Below are positions 1 to 7,136 of a DNA stretch of 8,923 nt, piece by piece. The translations under genes and the position numbers were made by a program. The stretch's first letter is position 1. Each line of letters starts with the position of its first letter. The notes under the pieces were generated by a model that was not told where the DNA came from, ran no database searches, and was given only the letters and a program-made list of their open reading frames with translations. This DNA is from Microbacterium sp. (GTDB lineage: Bacteria > Actinomycetota > Actinomycetes > Actinomycetales > Microbacteriaceae), in contig QFPD01000172.1 in NCBI GenBank assembly GCA_003248845.1, forward strand, positions 1 through 8,923. The letters are read 5' to 3'.

Positions 1-239
1 CGGGTGAGCGCGAGGAGGACGAGCGGCACCACCACGAGCGGGGCCGCGATCGAGACGATCCAGATCCACGGACTCGCGGTCGTGACGCCTGCCCAGGTGA
101 ACGCGAGCCACACGAAGCCGCCCACGACGGCGCCCAGGATCGTGGCCAGCGCCGCACCGCGGGAGACGCGCCCCGGCATCAGGAAATGGAGGACGGCCCC
201 CGCCGCCCCGCCGAAGATGAAGGCGAGAAGGATGTCCAC
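1..239 (-). CDS. Small integral membrane protein, 3' end beyond the window
   Basis: This is a partial gene whose start is inside the window and whose end lies past the left edge; 79 codons are visible. The protein begins MDILLAFIFGGAAGAV and shows three hydrophobic stretches, at about residues 3-20, 30-50 and 57-78. The second and third are Trp-containing and separated by a short polar loop. No enzymatic motif is visible, so I can call it only a small membrane protein of unknown function. GTG at 237-239 was chosen because the stop codon of the DUF3107 gene lies in the same frame 9 bases upstream, so no earlier start is possible. There is no clear Shine-Dalgarno in the short gap, which suggests translation coupled to the DUF3107 gene. 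A later in-frame ATG (codon 21) would remove the first hydrophobic segment and is less likely. Confidence 0.6.
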   Translation of the reverse strand, partial: MDILLAFIFGGAAGAVLHFLMPGRVSRGAALATILGAVVGGFVWLAFTWAGVTTASPWIWIVSIAAPLVVVPLVLLALT

Positions 240-248
240 GGAAGCGGC

Positions 249-473
249 TCAGGCGACGAAGCCGACGCGGCGGGACTCTTCGGTGCCCACCTCGACGAAG
301 GCGATGCCCGCCGTCGGGACGATGTAGGTGTTGCCCTTGACATCGGCGAAGCTCACGGCGCTCTGGCCGGACTCGAGCGCCGTCGAGACGGCCTGGGCGA
401 CGGCATCCGCCGACTGAGCGGACTCGAAGCTGAGCTCGCGAGCGGTGTTCGCGATGCCGATGCGGATCTCCAC
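249..473 (-). CDS. DUF3107 family protein (74 aa)
   Basis: This is a complete 74-residue protein starting MEIRIGIANTARELSFES and ending EVGTEESRRVGFVA. The sequence is recognisable as the small actinobacterial DUF3107 family: an N-terminal beta strand (EIRIGIAN), a central amphipathic helix rich in Ala and Ser (about residues 21-35), then strands around FADVKGNTYIVP and the invariant-looking GTEESRRVGF tail. From memory, the mycobacterial relative is TB9.4 (Rv3208A), in the same broad chromosomal neighbourhood as adnAB and nudC. Its biochemical role is unknown. The start is GTG, supported by a GGGAAGG ribosome-binding site 8 bases upstream. It is the first visible gene of a minus-strand pair with the membrane protein 9 bases downstream, and is divergent from adnA. 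Confidence 0.9.
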   Translation of the reverse strand: MEIRIGIANTARELSFESAQSADAVAQAVSTALESGQSAVSFADVKGNTYIVPTAGIAFVEVGTEESRRVGFVA

Positions 474-481
474 GATGACTG

Positions 482-488
482 CCTTCCC
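482..488 (-). promoter_or_regulatory. Shine-Dalgarno of the DUF3107 gene
   Basis: On the minus strand this reads GGGAAGG, followed by 8 bases and then the GTG start at 473. It decides the start, because the codon is not ATG. It also contrasts with the two genes in this window that appear to be leaderless. Confidence 0.6.
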
Positions 489-512
489 GGCCCGAACGCC
501 GGGCGCACGTCG

Positions 513-534
513 ACTCTACGACACCGAGAGCGTA
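513..534 (-). promoter_or_regulatory. Candidate -10 elements for the DUF3107 gene
   Basis: Two hexamers on the minus strand fit the actinobacterial -10 pattern TAnnnT: TAGAGT (513-518) and TACGCT (529-534). The first would give a leader of roughly 30 bases containing the Shine-Dalgarno, which is the more reasonable geometry. Neither has a convincing -35 hexamer, so the assignment is weak. Confidence 0.3.
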
Positions 535-580
535 CGGGGCTTCCGCGCTCGCTCTCCGCGAACGCCGCACCCTCCACCCT

Positions 581-616
581 GTGGTGGCCGTGCGGTGGTG
601 GCCGTGCGGTGGTGGC
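581..616. repeat. 14-bp tandem direct repeat, about 2.6 copies
   Basis: The unit GTGGTGGCCGTGCG occurs perfectly at 581-594 and 595-608, and its first eight bases recur at 609-616. The array lies in the divergent spacer, ending about 14 bases upstream of the predicted adnA promoter core and 42 bases before its start codon. It could be a regulator-binding array or only a slippage-prone tract; the sequence does not decide. Confidence 0.8.
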
Positions 617-629
617 ATGGGGGACGGAC

Positions 630-652
630 GTGTCGGCGCTCCCGGATAGCGT
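630..652 (+). promoter_or_regulatory. Predicted DNA-damage (PafBC / RecA_NDp type) leaderless promoter of adnA
   Basis: GTGTCGGCG (630-638), an 8-base spacer and TAGCGT (647-652) match the mycobacterial RecA-independent damage promoter TTGTCRGTG-N8-TAnnnT at 7 of 9 upstream positions, at the exact spacing and at the fixed -10 positions. This class is controlled by the WYL-type regulators PafB and PafC. The -10 ends 6 bases before the ATG at 659, so transcription should begin at or next to the A of the start codon, giving a leaderless mRNA. There is no Shine-Dalgarno before that ATG, which agrees. No palindromic LexA box was seen nearby. Damage control of this gene is inferred from the motif. 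Confidence 0.6.
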
Positions 653-658
653 GGACGC

Positions 659-3600
659 ATGCGCCTCGATCCCGCCCAGCACGCCGTCGTGTCGCTGCCC
701 TCGGGCGCATCGGGCGTCGTCGTCGGGCCGCCCGGATCGGGCAAGACGACCGTCATCGTCGAACGCGTGGTGGCGCTCATCGAGGCGGGGGTCCCACCCG
801 AAGAAGTGCTCGTGCTCACCCCGACGCGGCAGAGCGCGACCGAGCTGCGCGACCGACTTGCGCTTGCCGTCCGCATCGCGACCCCGGGACCGCTCGCCCG
901 CTCGCTGGCCGCGTTCGCCTACCAGATCGTCCGCGCGCACGCCGTGCACTCGGGCGCTGAGCCGCCGCAGCTGCTCACCGGCCCCGATGAGGACGGCATC
1001 GTCGCGGATCTCCTCGACGGGGATGCCGAGGACGAAGCCGACGGACGCCCTCGCTGGCCCGCGTGGTTGGGCGCCGACGTCCGCACCACGCGCGGATTCC
1101 GCGCGGAGCTGCGCGCGTTCCTTGCCGAGTGCACGACCCTCGGCATCCCCCCCGAGCGCTTGCGCGAGCACGCCCGCGCGCAGGATCGCGAGGTATGGGT
1201 CGCCTTGGCGTCGTTCGCGGAGGACTACCTCGCCGTCCGGTCCCGTATGCGCGGTGCCCACCGCGACGCCGCGGGGCTTGTCCGCGAGGCGGCGCTCCTC
1301 GCGCGGCAGCTCCCCGAGGGCGATGTCGCCCGCGGGACGACTGCGCGCGTGCGCGCACTGCTCGTCGACGATGCGCAGGAGCTCACGCTCGGCGGAGTGG
1401 AACTGCTCGAGGCGTGCCGCGCGACGGGCGTCGCCGTCCTCGCCTTCGGTGATCCCGACATCGGATCAGGGGCGTTTCGCGGTGCCCGCCCCGAGAACTT
1501 CGCGCGGTTGGCGTCGGGAGTGCCCGTCTACGTGCTCGACGATGTCCACCGCGGCACCGCGGCGCAGCGTGCTCTCGCGGCGGAGGTGACCTCGCGCATC
1601 GGTGCCGGCGGCATCGCGGCGCATCGTCGGGCGCCCGGACCGGCGGAGCCGGATGCCTCGGTCCGGGCCTTCGCGGTGCGCTCGGCGGGGGAGGAGGTGG
1701 ACACGATCGCGCGGCTGCTGCGCGAACGCCACATCCTCGACGGCATCGCCTGGGACGACTGCGCCGTCATCGCGCACGACGGTCGCCAGGTGTCGAACCT
1801 CGAAGCCGAGCTCGCGGCGCGCGACGTGCCGACCTCCAGCGGACAGGGGCGCACGCTCGGCGAGACGCGCGCCGTTCGCGATCTGCTGCAGCTCGTCGAC
1901 CTCGCCGCGCGCGAGAGCTGGTCGCACGACGACGTGTTCGACGCTCTCCGCAGCGGCGGTCTCGACCCCGTCGAGCTGCGTCGGCTGCGGACGGCCCTGA
2001 GGCACGCGGCTTTGCGAGACGAAGCCCTGCGGGACGAGACTGCACGAGACGAGGCTTCGCACGGCTCGGCAGAACCGGCACCCAGCGCGCGCGATCTCGT
2101 GGCGTCCGCCCTGGCGCACCCCATCGAGTTCGACCTCCTCGACACGCGCGAGGCGCGTCGGGCGGCGCGGATCGCGCGGACGCTCGCCGAGCTGCGCGCC
2201 CAGCTCGCAGACGGCGCGACGGCGCACGAGCTGCTGTGGACGGCGTGGGAGCGGTCGGGATGGGAGCGCACGTGGCGCGATGCCGCGCAGGGGAGCGGTC
2301 CCGTCGCCGATCGCGCGCGTCGTGACCTCGACGCGGTGGTCGCCCTCTTCCAATCGGCGAAGCGGCACGGCGAACGCGCCGACGGCACATCAGCGCTCGC
2401 CTTCGTGCGGGGCGTGCTGCAGTCCGACGTGGCGGAGGACCGACTGACGACGACGGCCGCGCAGGGCGTCGTGCGGGTGCTGACTCCCGCCGGGGCGATC
2501 GGCGCCGAGTTCGACACCGTCGTCGTCGCGGGAGTGCAAGACGGCGTGTGGCCGAATCTGCGCACGCGCGGAGGCCTCTTCGACACGTGGCGGCTCGCAA
2601 CGCTCGATCGCGGCGAGTCCGCCGACGCCCTGGATCTTCGTCGCGGCGTGCTGCACGACGAGCTGCGACTGTTCGTCCGCGCCGTCACGCGCGCGCGGGA
2701 GCGTCTCGTCGTGACAGCCGTGAACGACGACGACACCGGTCCGAGCCCCCTGTTCGAGTTCCTGCCCGAGGCGGAGGCGGCACCGCGCGCCGCGGAGCAC
2801 CCGCTTTCGCTGCGGGGTCTCGTCGCGCTGCATCGCCGTGCCCTCACCGACCCGCACTCGCCGAATCAGGCGCGAGAGAACGCTGCCGGCCAACTCGCCC
2901 TGCTCGCGGCGGCCGGCGTACCCGGCGCCGATCCGGACGAGTGGTACGGCCTCGCCGCGTACTCGAGCTCCGGCCCGCTGTACGACCTGGATGCCGAGGC
3001 CGCGCGCGTGTCGCCCTCGAAGCTCGAGGCGATCGGCGAGTGTCAGCTCAATTGGGTCATCGGCGATCTCGGCGGTGACAGCGGCAGCGTCGGGGCGGGC
3101 CTGGGCACGCTCATCCACGCCGCCCTCGAGCACGCCGACGGGGCGGACGAGGACGCACTCTGGGCCGCGGTCGAGGCGCGCTGGGGTGAGCTGGAATTCG
3201 ACGCCGCCTGGATCGAACGCACCGAGCGCACCCGGGCGCGCGACCTCATCCGCCGGCTCGCGCGGTACCTCCGCGACACTCACGCCGCCGGAACGACCCT
3301 CCTCGGCGCCGAACCGCATTTCGAGCTGAGCCTTCCGGTGCCCGGGGCGGCTCATCCTGCGGTCGTCAGCGGGACGATCGACCGCGTCGAGCTCACGGCG
3401 GAAGGCACCGTCGTGATCGTCGACCTGAAAACCGGTCGCACGCAGGCGACCGGCGCCGCTGCGGCGGTGACGAACCCCCAGCTGAGCGCCTACCAGCTCG
3501 CGTTCGAGCAGGGCGCGATTCCCGCGGCATCCGGTCGTCCCTCCGGCGGAGCGAAGCTCCTCGTGCTGAAGCAGACCCGCACGGCGCCGTACGCCACACC

Positions 3601-3775
3601 GGTGCAGGCGCCCTTCGACGACGCGTCGCGCGCCGCCTTCGTCGGCACGATCGAGAACGCCGTGCACGTCATGGGCGGTCGGAGCTTCCTCGCGCCCTAC
3701 GAGGCGCACTGCCGCGACGACCACACGCACGGTCTCTGCCGCATCCACACGGTCGGGGCGGTGAGCGGCTCGTGA
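659..3775 (+). CDS. adnA: AdnA-like helicase-nuclease subunit (1038 aa)
   Basis: This is an intact subunit of the AdnAB complex, which resects DNA double-strand ends for recombination. The N-terminal UvrD-type motor has a Q-motif (PAQ, Q7), Walker A GPPGSGKTT (23-31, K29), motif Ia LTPTRQSA, Walker B LLVDDAQE (234-241), motif III GDPDIGSGAFRGA (264-276), a degenerate motif V TPAGAIGAEFD (609-619) and motif VI with VTRAR (676-680). The C-terminal RecB-type nuclease has H820, D908 (GTIDR), D922 and K924 (VDLKTG) and Q941/Y945. The Walker B glutamate is replaced by Asp238, in keeping with mycobacterial AdnA, whose ATPase is largely dispensable. Cysteines C795, C1018 and C1027 recall the Fe-S frame of AddB-type nucleases, but a fourth Cys is absent; nearby histidines could substitute. 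Its length is close to the roughly 1045 aa of mycobacterial AdnA. ATG was chosen because the leaderless promoter ends just before it. The gene overlaps adnB by four bases. The A/B assignment rests on gene order and the Walker B difference. Confidence 0.88.
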   Translation: MRLDPAQHAVVSLPSGASGVVVGPPGSGKTTVIVERVVALIEAGVPPEEVLVLTPTRQSATELRDRLALAVRIATPGPLARSLAAFAYQIVRAHAVHSGAEPPQLLTGPDEDGIVADLLDGDAEDEADGRPRWPAWLGADVRTTRGFRAELRAFLAECTTLGIPPERLREHARAQDREVWVALASFAEDYLAVRSRMRGAHRDAAGLVREAALLARQLPEGDVARGTTARVRALLVDDAQELTLGGVELLEACRATGVAVLAFGDPDIGSGAFRGARPENFARLASGVPVYVLDDVHRGTAAQRALAAEVTSRIGAGGIAAHRRAPGPAEPDASVRAFAVRSAGEEVDTIARLLRERHILDGIAWDDCAVIAHDGRQVSNLEAELAARDVPTSSGQGRTLGETRAVRDLLQLVDLAARESWSHDDVFDALRSGGLDPVELRRLRTALRHAALRDEALRDETARDEASHGSAEPAPSARDLVASALAHPIEFDLLDTREARRAARIARTLAELRAQLADGATAHELLWTAWERSGWERTWRDAAQGSGPVADRARRDLDAVVALFQSAKRHGERADGTSALAFVRGVLQSDVAEDRLTTTAAQGVVRVLTPAGAIGAEFDTVVVAGVQDGVWPNLRTRGGLFDTWRLATLDRGESADALDLRRGVLHDELRLFVRAVTRARERLVVTAVNDDDTGPSPLFEFLPEAEAAPRAAEHPLSLRGLVALHRRALTDPHSPNQARENAAGQLALLAAAGVPGADPDEWYGLAAYSSSGPLYDLDAEAARVSPSKLEAIGECQLNWVIGDLGGDSGSVGAGLGTLIHAALEHADGADEDALWAAVEARWGELEFDAAWIERTERTRARDLIRRLARYLRDTHAAGTTLLGAEPHFELSLPVPGAAHPAVVSGTIDRVELTAEGTVVIVDLKTGRTQATGAAAAVTNPQLSAYQLAFEQGAIPAASGRPSGGAKLLVLKQTRTAPYATPVQAPFDDASRAAFVGTIENAVHVMGGRSFLAPYEAHCRDDHTHGLCRIHTVGAVSGS
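2009..2053 (+). repeat. In-frame 15-bp tandem repeat inside adnA (ALRDE-type)
   Basis: Codons 451-465 of adnA encode ALRDE-ALRDE-TARDE, three imperfect copies of a 15-base unit followed by a decayed ASHGS. Codon use here (GCT, TTG, CGA, GAA, ACT, GCA) is less GC-ending than in the rest of the gene. The result is a charged, probably helical stretch between motor motifs III and V. It looks like a local expansion in a tolerant surface loop. Confidence 0.65.
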
Positions 3776-5469
3776 CGCTCGTGACCTCGCCCCGCACGTC
3801 GACGCCGTCCCCATCGCTCTCACCGGAGGCGATCGCCGCGGCCCTCGGGCAGTTTCCCCCGACGCCCGAGCAGTCCGCCGTCATCGCGGCGCCGCTCGCG
3901 CCCACGCTCGTCGTCGCCGGCGCAGGCAGCGGCAAGACCGAGACGATGTCGGGCCGGGTCGTCTGGCTCGTCGCCAACGGGCTCGTCCGTCGCGACGAGA
4001 TCCTCGGCCTGACCTTCACCCGCAAGGCGGCGGGCGAACTCGCCGAGCGGATCCAGCGTCGGCTCGCGCGCCTGACCGAGTTCGAGTCTCGCGGCCTCCT
4101 GCCCGACCTCGAAGACCTCCATCGGCGCGGCGAGCTCGACGTCTTCGGCCGCATCGAACGCGAGAGCGCAGATCCGCGCCGCGCCGCCGCCCTGCGCCGC
4201 GAGACGCTCGATCGCCTCGCCGACGACCGACTGACGCGCGAGGCGCGTGCGGGCGTCGCCGAGACGGGCGACGCGCCCGGTCACACCCCGCGCGGCGATG
4301 CGCTGCTCGAGCGGCCGATGGTCGCCACCTACAACAGTTTCGCGGACCAGCTCGTGCGCGAGAACGCCGTGCGGATCGGACGTGATCCGGAGTCGGTCGT
4401 GCTCAGCGAGTCGGCTGCATGGCTGCTCATGCGCCGCGTCGTGCACGACAGCGACGATTCGGGTCTCGAGGCGATCGAGCGCCGCCCCTCGACGATCATC
4501 GATGCGGCGCTGCGCTTCGCGCGCGACGCTGTCGACAACCTCGCCGACCTGGACGAGGTCGCAGCGTTCGCCGCCGACCTGCGCGAGGTGCTCGATCGCC
4601 CCTCGCAGCGCGGCAGTGGGCCCCTCGCGCCCGTCCGCGACGCGGTCGCCCCCGTTTCGTGGCTGCCGCAGCTGGCGGTGCTCGCGCGGGCCTACGATGC
4701 CGAGAAGCGCCGCCGTGGCCTCATCGACTTCTCCGACCAGGTGGCGGGGGCGCTCGAGGTCGTCATGTCGCACCCGAGCGTCGCGGCGGACCTGCGCGAC
4801 CGGTACCGTGTCGTGCTCCTCGACGAGTACCAGGACACCTCCGTCGTGCAGAGCGACCTGCTCGCGAACATCTTCGCGGACACGGCCGTGATGGCCGTCG
4901 GTGATCCGCATCAATCGATCTACGGATGGCGCGGTGCGAGCGCGGGGAACCTCGGCGCCTTCGCCCGCGCCTTCGCCCCGACGAGCCTCGGCGCCGACGC
5001 GCTGCGGTTCTCGCTCCTGACCAGTTGGCGCAACAGTGAGCAGGTGCTCACCGCTGCGAATGCCGTGCTGGCGCCGCTCGCGACCCGCACCCCCGTCGCC
5101 GTCGGTGAGCTCGGCGCGCGCCCCGCGGCGCCGGAGGGGCTCGTGGAGGTGGCCTACGACGGCGACCTGGATGCCGAGGCGGACAGGGTCGCGCGATGGT
5201 TCGGTGACGTGCGCGCCGAACGCGCCGCCGCGGGTTCGCCGACGACCGGGGCGGTCCTCTTCCGCGCCAAGAAGCACATGCTGCGGTTCGCCGAGGCGCT
5301 TGGGCGGCGCGGCATCCCGCACCGCATCCTCGGCCTCGGCGGCCTCCTGTCTGGGCCTCGAGGACCTGCGCGCCCTCGCGGCGCTCGCACGGCGGCTCGG
5401 GCGCTCCGACGCGTCGCTCCAGGCTTTGGATTCCGAGGTGGTAGCGCGGCTGCGCCGTTCGGGCGATGA
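3772..5469 (+). pseudogene. adnB: N-terminal adnB fragment: motor motifs I to IV, then an out-of-frame tail
   Basis: The fragment reads as 565 codons. Visible motifs are the Q-motif TPEQ (Q34), Walker A AGAGSGKT (49-56, K55), motif Ia LTFTRKAA (80-87), a full Walker B VLLDEYQDT (348-356, with the catalytic E352 that AdnA lacks), motif III GDPHQSIYGWRGA (377-389) and motif IV SWRNS with R420. Authentic sequence continues to GIPHRILGLGGLLS (514-527). Residues 528-565 are rich in Gly, Ala, Arg and Pro, unlike any helicase, and are translated from the wrong frame until a chance stop. Without motifs V and VI this piece should bind but not productively hydrolyse ATP. It has no nuclease. Confidence 0.85.
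5349..5352 (+). other. Deletion/frameshift junction in adnB
   Basis: Frame-1 codons GGC CTC CTG TC (G524 to S527) run directly into frame-2 codons CTG GGC CTC GAG GAC. Upstream the protein ends at GGLLS and downstream it begins at LGLEDL; the linker always expected between them is absent. The exact breakpoint is ambiguous by a few bases because the junction reads GTCTGGG. No insertion sequence, target duplication or homopolymer run is present, which argues against a transposon scar or a simple one-base homopolymer error. Confidence 0.8.
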
Positions 5470-7081
5470 GAGCGCGTCGCTCATCGACGCGCTCGACTTC
5501 GTCGGGCGCCAGAGCGACGGCCACGGGTGGCTCGCTGGCTTCACCGGCGTCGGGTGCGCACGCCTGCGCGACGCGGCGACGACCTTCGCGGCGCTGCGGC
5601 GCTCTGCAGGCCTGCCGATCCCCGAGCTCGTGCGCCTCATCGAGACAGAGCTCCGCCTCGACATCGAGCTCGCGGCCAACGAGGCCCGCGGGCCGGCGCG
5701 CGTGGCGAGCGATCAGCTGCGCGCGTTCGTCGACGAGTTGCAGGGCTTCCTCGCGACGGACGAGAGCGGGTCTCTGCCGGCGCTCCTCGCCTGGCTCGAC
5801 CGGGCGGAGCGCGCGGACGAGTTCGCGCCGCGCACGGAGCCTCCCGAAGACGACGTCGTCCAGCTCCTCACGATCCACGGGTCCAAAGGCCTCGAATGGG
5901 ATGCCGTGGCCGTCGTGCGCGCGGTCGACGAGGAGCTGCCTGCGAAGCCGCGTGACGGTCTCGGCTGGCTGCGCTTCGGGGTGCTTCCCTACCCCTTCCG
6001 CGGTGACCGTGACTGGCTGCCACGCCTCGCCTGGAGCGCGGAGGACGCGCCCACTCAGCAGGATCTGCGGGCCGCGCTCGAGGACTTCTCTGCTGCGCTG
6101 AAGGATCGGCAGCTCGACGAGGAGCGGCGGCTCGCGTACGTCGCCGTCACCCGCGCACGAGACCGGCTGCTCATCACGGGGTCGGCCTGGTCAGGAACGA
6201 AGGCGCCGCGTCGACCGAGCCCGTTCCTCGAGGAGATCGCCGTCGCGCTCGGGGTGGACCTCGACGTGCGGGCGGATGCCGGGGAGAACCCGTACCTCGA
6301 CGAGCGCCGGCTGCTGTCGTGGCCTCTCGACCCGCTCGGTGCTCGCCGGATGGCCGTGACCGCTGCCGCCGCGCTGGTGCGGGCGGCGCGCGAGGCGCCG
6401 CCCGCACCAGCGACACGCGAAGTGACGCTGCTCCTCGCCGAGCGCGCGGAGCGCGATCGACGAGCGTCCGGCTCGGGCCATGGCGCGCCGACGCGACTCG
6501 CGGCGTCCCGCTACAAGGATTTCGTCGCCGATTACGACGGCGCGGTCGCGGCGCTCGCGGTGCCGCTTCCGGAGCGGCCGTATCGACAGACTCGCCTGGG
6601 CACTCTGTTCCACGCGTGGGTCGAGCTGCGCTCGGGACTGCCGGGCGCGGGAGGCGCTCCCGACGCCGCGCTGTGGGAGCTGGACGACGATGGGGGCGAT
6701 GGCGATGCGTCCCTCGCGATCGCCCCCGCGGACGCGGTGGCGCTCGACAACCTGAAGGAGCGCTTCCTCGCCTCGGAGTGGGCGCCCCTGCAGCCGATCG
6801 AGGTCGAAGTCGAGATCGACGTCGTGCTCGACGACCTCCTTCCGGATGGACGCCCGCACATCGCGATCTGCAAGCTCGACGCCGTGTACCGCCGCGGAGA
6901 CCGTGTCGAGATCGTCGACTGGAAGACGGGGCGTGCGCCGCGGACGGCCGCCGAGCGCGACGAGCGGCTCCTGCAGCTGCGTCTCTACCGTCGCGCCTAC
7001 CACGCGCGGTCGGGCATTCCGGAGGCCGACATCGACGTCGCGCTGTTCTACGTCGCGGACGGCCTGATCATTCGGGATTGA
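5351..7081 (+). pseudogene. adnB: C-terminal adnB fragment: motor motifs V and VI and PD-(D/E)XK nuclease
   Basis: Homology resumes at CTG 5351 with LGLEDLRALAALARRLGRSD and stays in frame to the TGA. Motif V LTIHGSKGLEWD lies at about 5867-5902 and motif VI ERRLAYVAVTRARDRL at about 6121-6168. The RecB-type nuclease shows a conserved His at 6611-6613 (TLFHAW), a first Asp at 6878-6880 (KLDAVY), the DWK pair with Asp at 6917-6919 and Lys at 6923-6925 (VDWKTG), and QLRLYRRAY. No cysteine cluster is present, so this subunit should lack the Fe-S cluster of AddB-type nucleases. No convincing ribosome-binding site and start was found near 5351, so independent translation is unlikely. Confidence 0.82.
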
Positions 7082-7089
7082 GCGGCGAT

Positions 7090-7129
7090 CGGCATCCGGG
7101 ACGGAGCACGATGCCGCACGCGGCGTGCG
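7090..7129. terminator. Two overlapping hairpins between convergent genes, possible bidirectional terminator
   Basis: CGGCATC (7090-7096) pairs with GATGCCG (7110-7116), a 7-bp stem with a 13-base loop. CGCACG (7115-7120) pairs with CGTGCG (7124-7129), a 6-bp stem with loop CGG. The two share bases 7115-7116, so they exclude each other. They lie between the adnB stop (7081) and the stop of the opposing gene (7137). Neither has a U-tract, so intrinsic termination is uncertain. Confidence 0.35.
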
Positions 7130-7136
7130 TCGGGCC

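Larger units (their letters stand above)
3772..7081 (+). pseudogene. adnB: AdnB-like helicase-nuclease subunit, broken by internal deletion and frameshift
   Basis: This is the second subunit of the AdnAB resection machine, normally the lead motor plus a nuclease. It starts at GTG 3772 inside the adnA stop (GTGA overlap), so translation is coupled; GTG 3781 is an alternative. Motor motifs I to IV are read in one frame up to about 5350; motifs V and VI and the nuclease are read in the next frame from about 5351 to the TGA at 7079-7081. Not only does the frame change: the family's conserved stretch after GGLLS, ending in a PRW-type motif, is missing. This stretch is the counterpart of the PcrA segment ending KRGIG, and about 35 residues are gone. 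The missing length must be 2 modulo 3, for example 104 or 107 bases. As written the product is a 565-residue truncated protein. Everything on both sides is well conserved, so the lesion is either very recent or an assembly/sequencing error. Restored, the protein would be about 1137 residues. Confidence 0.85.

Noticed and set aside
474..658. LexA-type SOS box in the divergent spacer
   Set aside because: CGAAC half-sites occur (near 494) but no matching GTTCG half-site at the right spacing follows, so there is no palindrome.
186..1589. 467-codon plus-strand frame crossing the DUF3107 gene, the spacer and adnA
   Set aside because: It reads through promoter, repeat and two real genes in a different frame, and its Arg/Ser/Pro-rich translation has no domain.
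353..3823. Several long antisense frames opposite adnA and the intergenic spacer (for example 353-1261, 1466-2368, 1528-2847, 2390-3823)
   Set aside because: They overlap each other and the intact adnA, lack ribosome-binding sites and known motifs, and show the low-complexity composition typical of shadow frames at high G+C.
5340..5360. Programmed ribosomal frameshift in adnB
   Set aside because: There is no slippery heptamer or following pseudoknot-like structure that I can see, and a conserved block of about 35 residues is missing as well, which a frameshift alone would not explain.
3820..5679. Long antisense reading frame (619 codons) opposite adnB
   Set aside because: Its composition is Arg/Ala/Glu-rich with no recognisable domain. 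It exists because GC-ending codons of adnB remove stops on the other strand. The sense strand carries clear helicase motifs.
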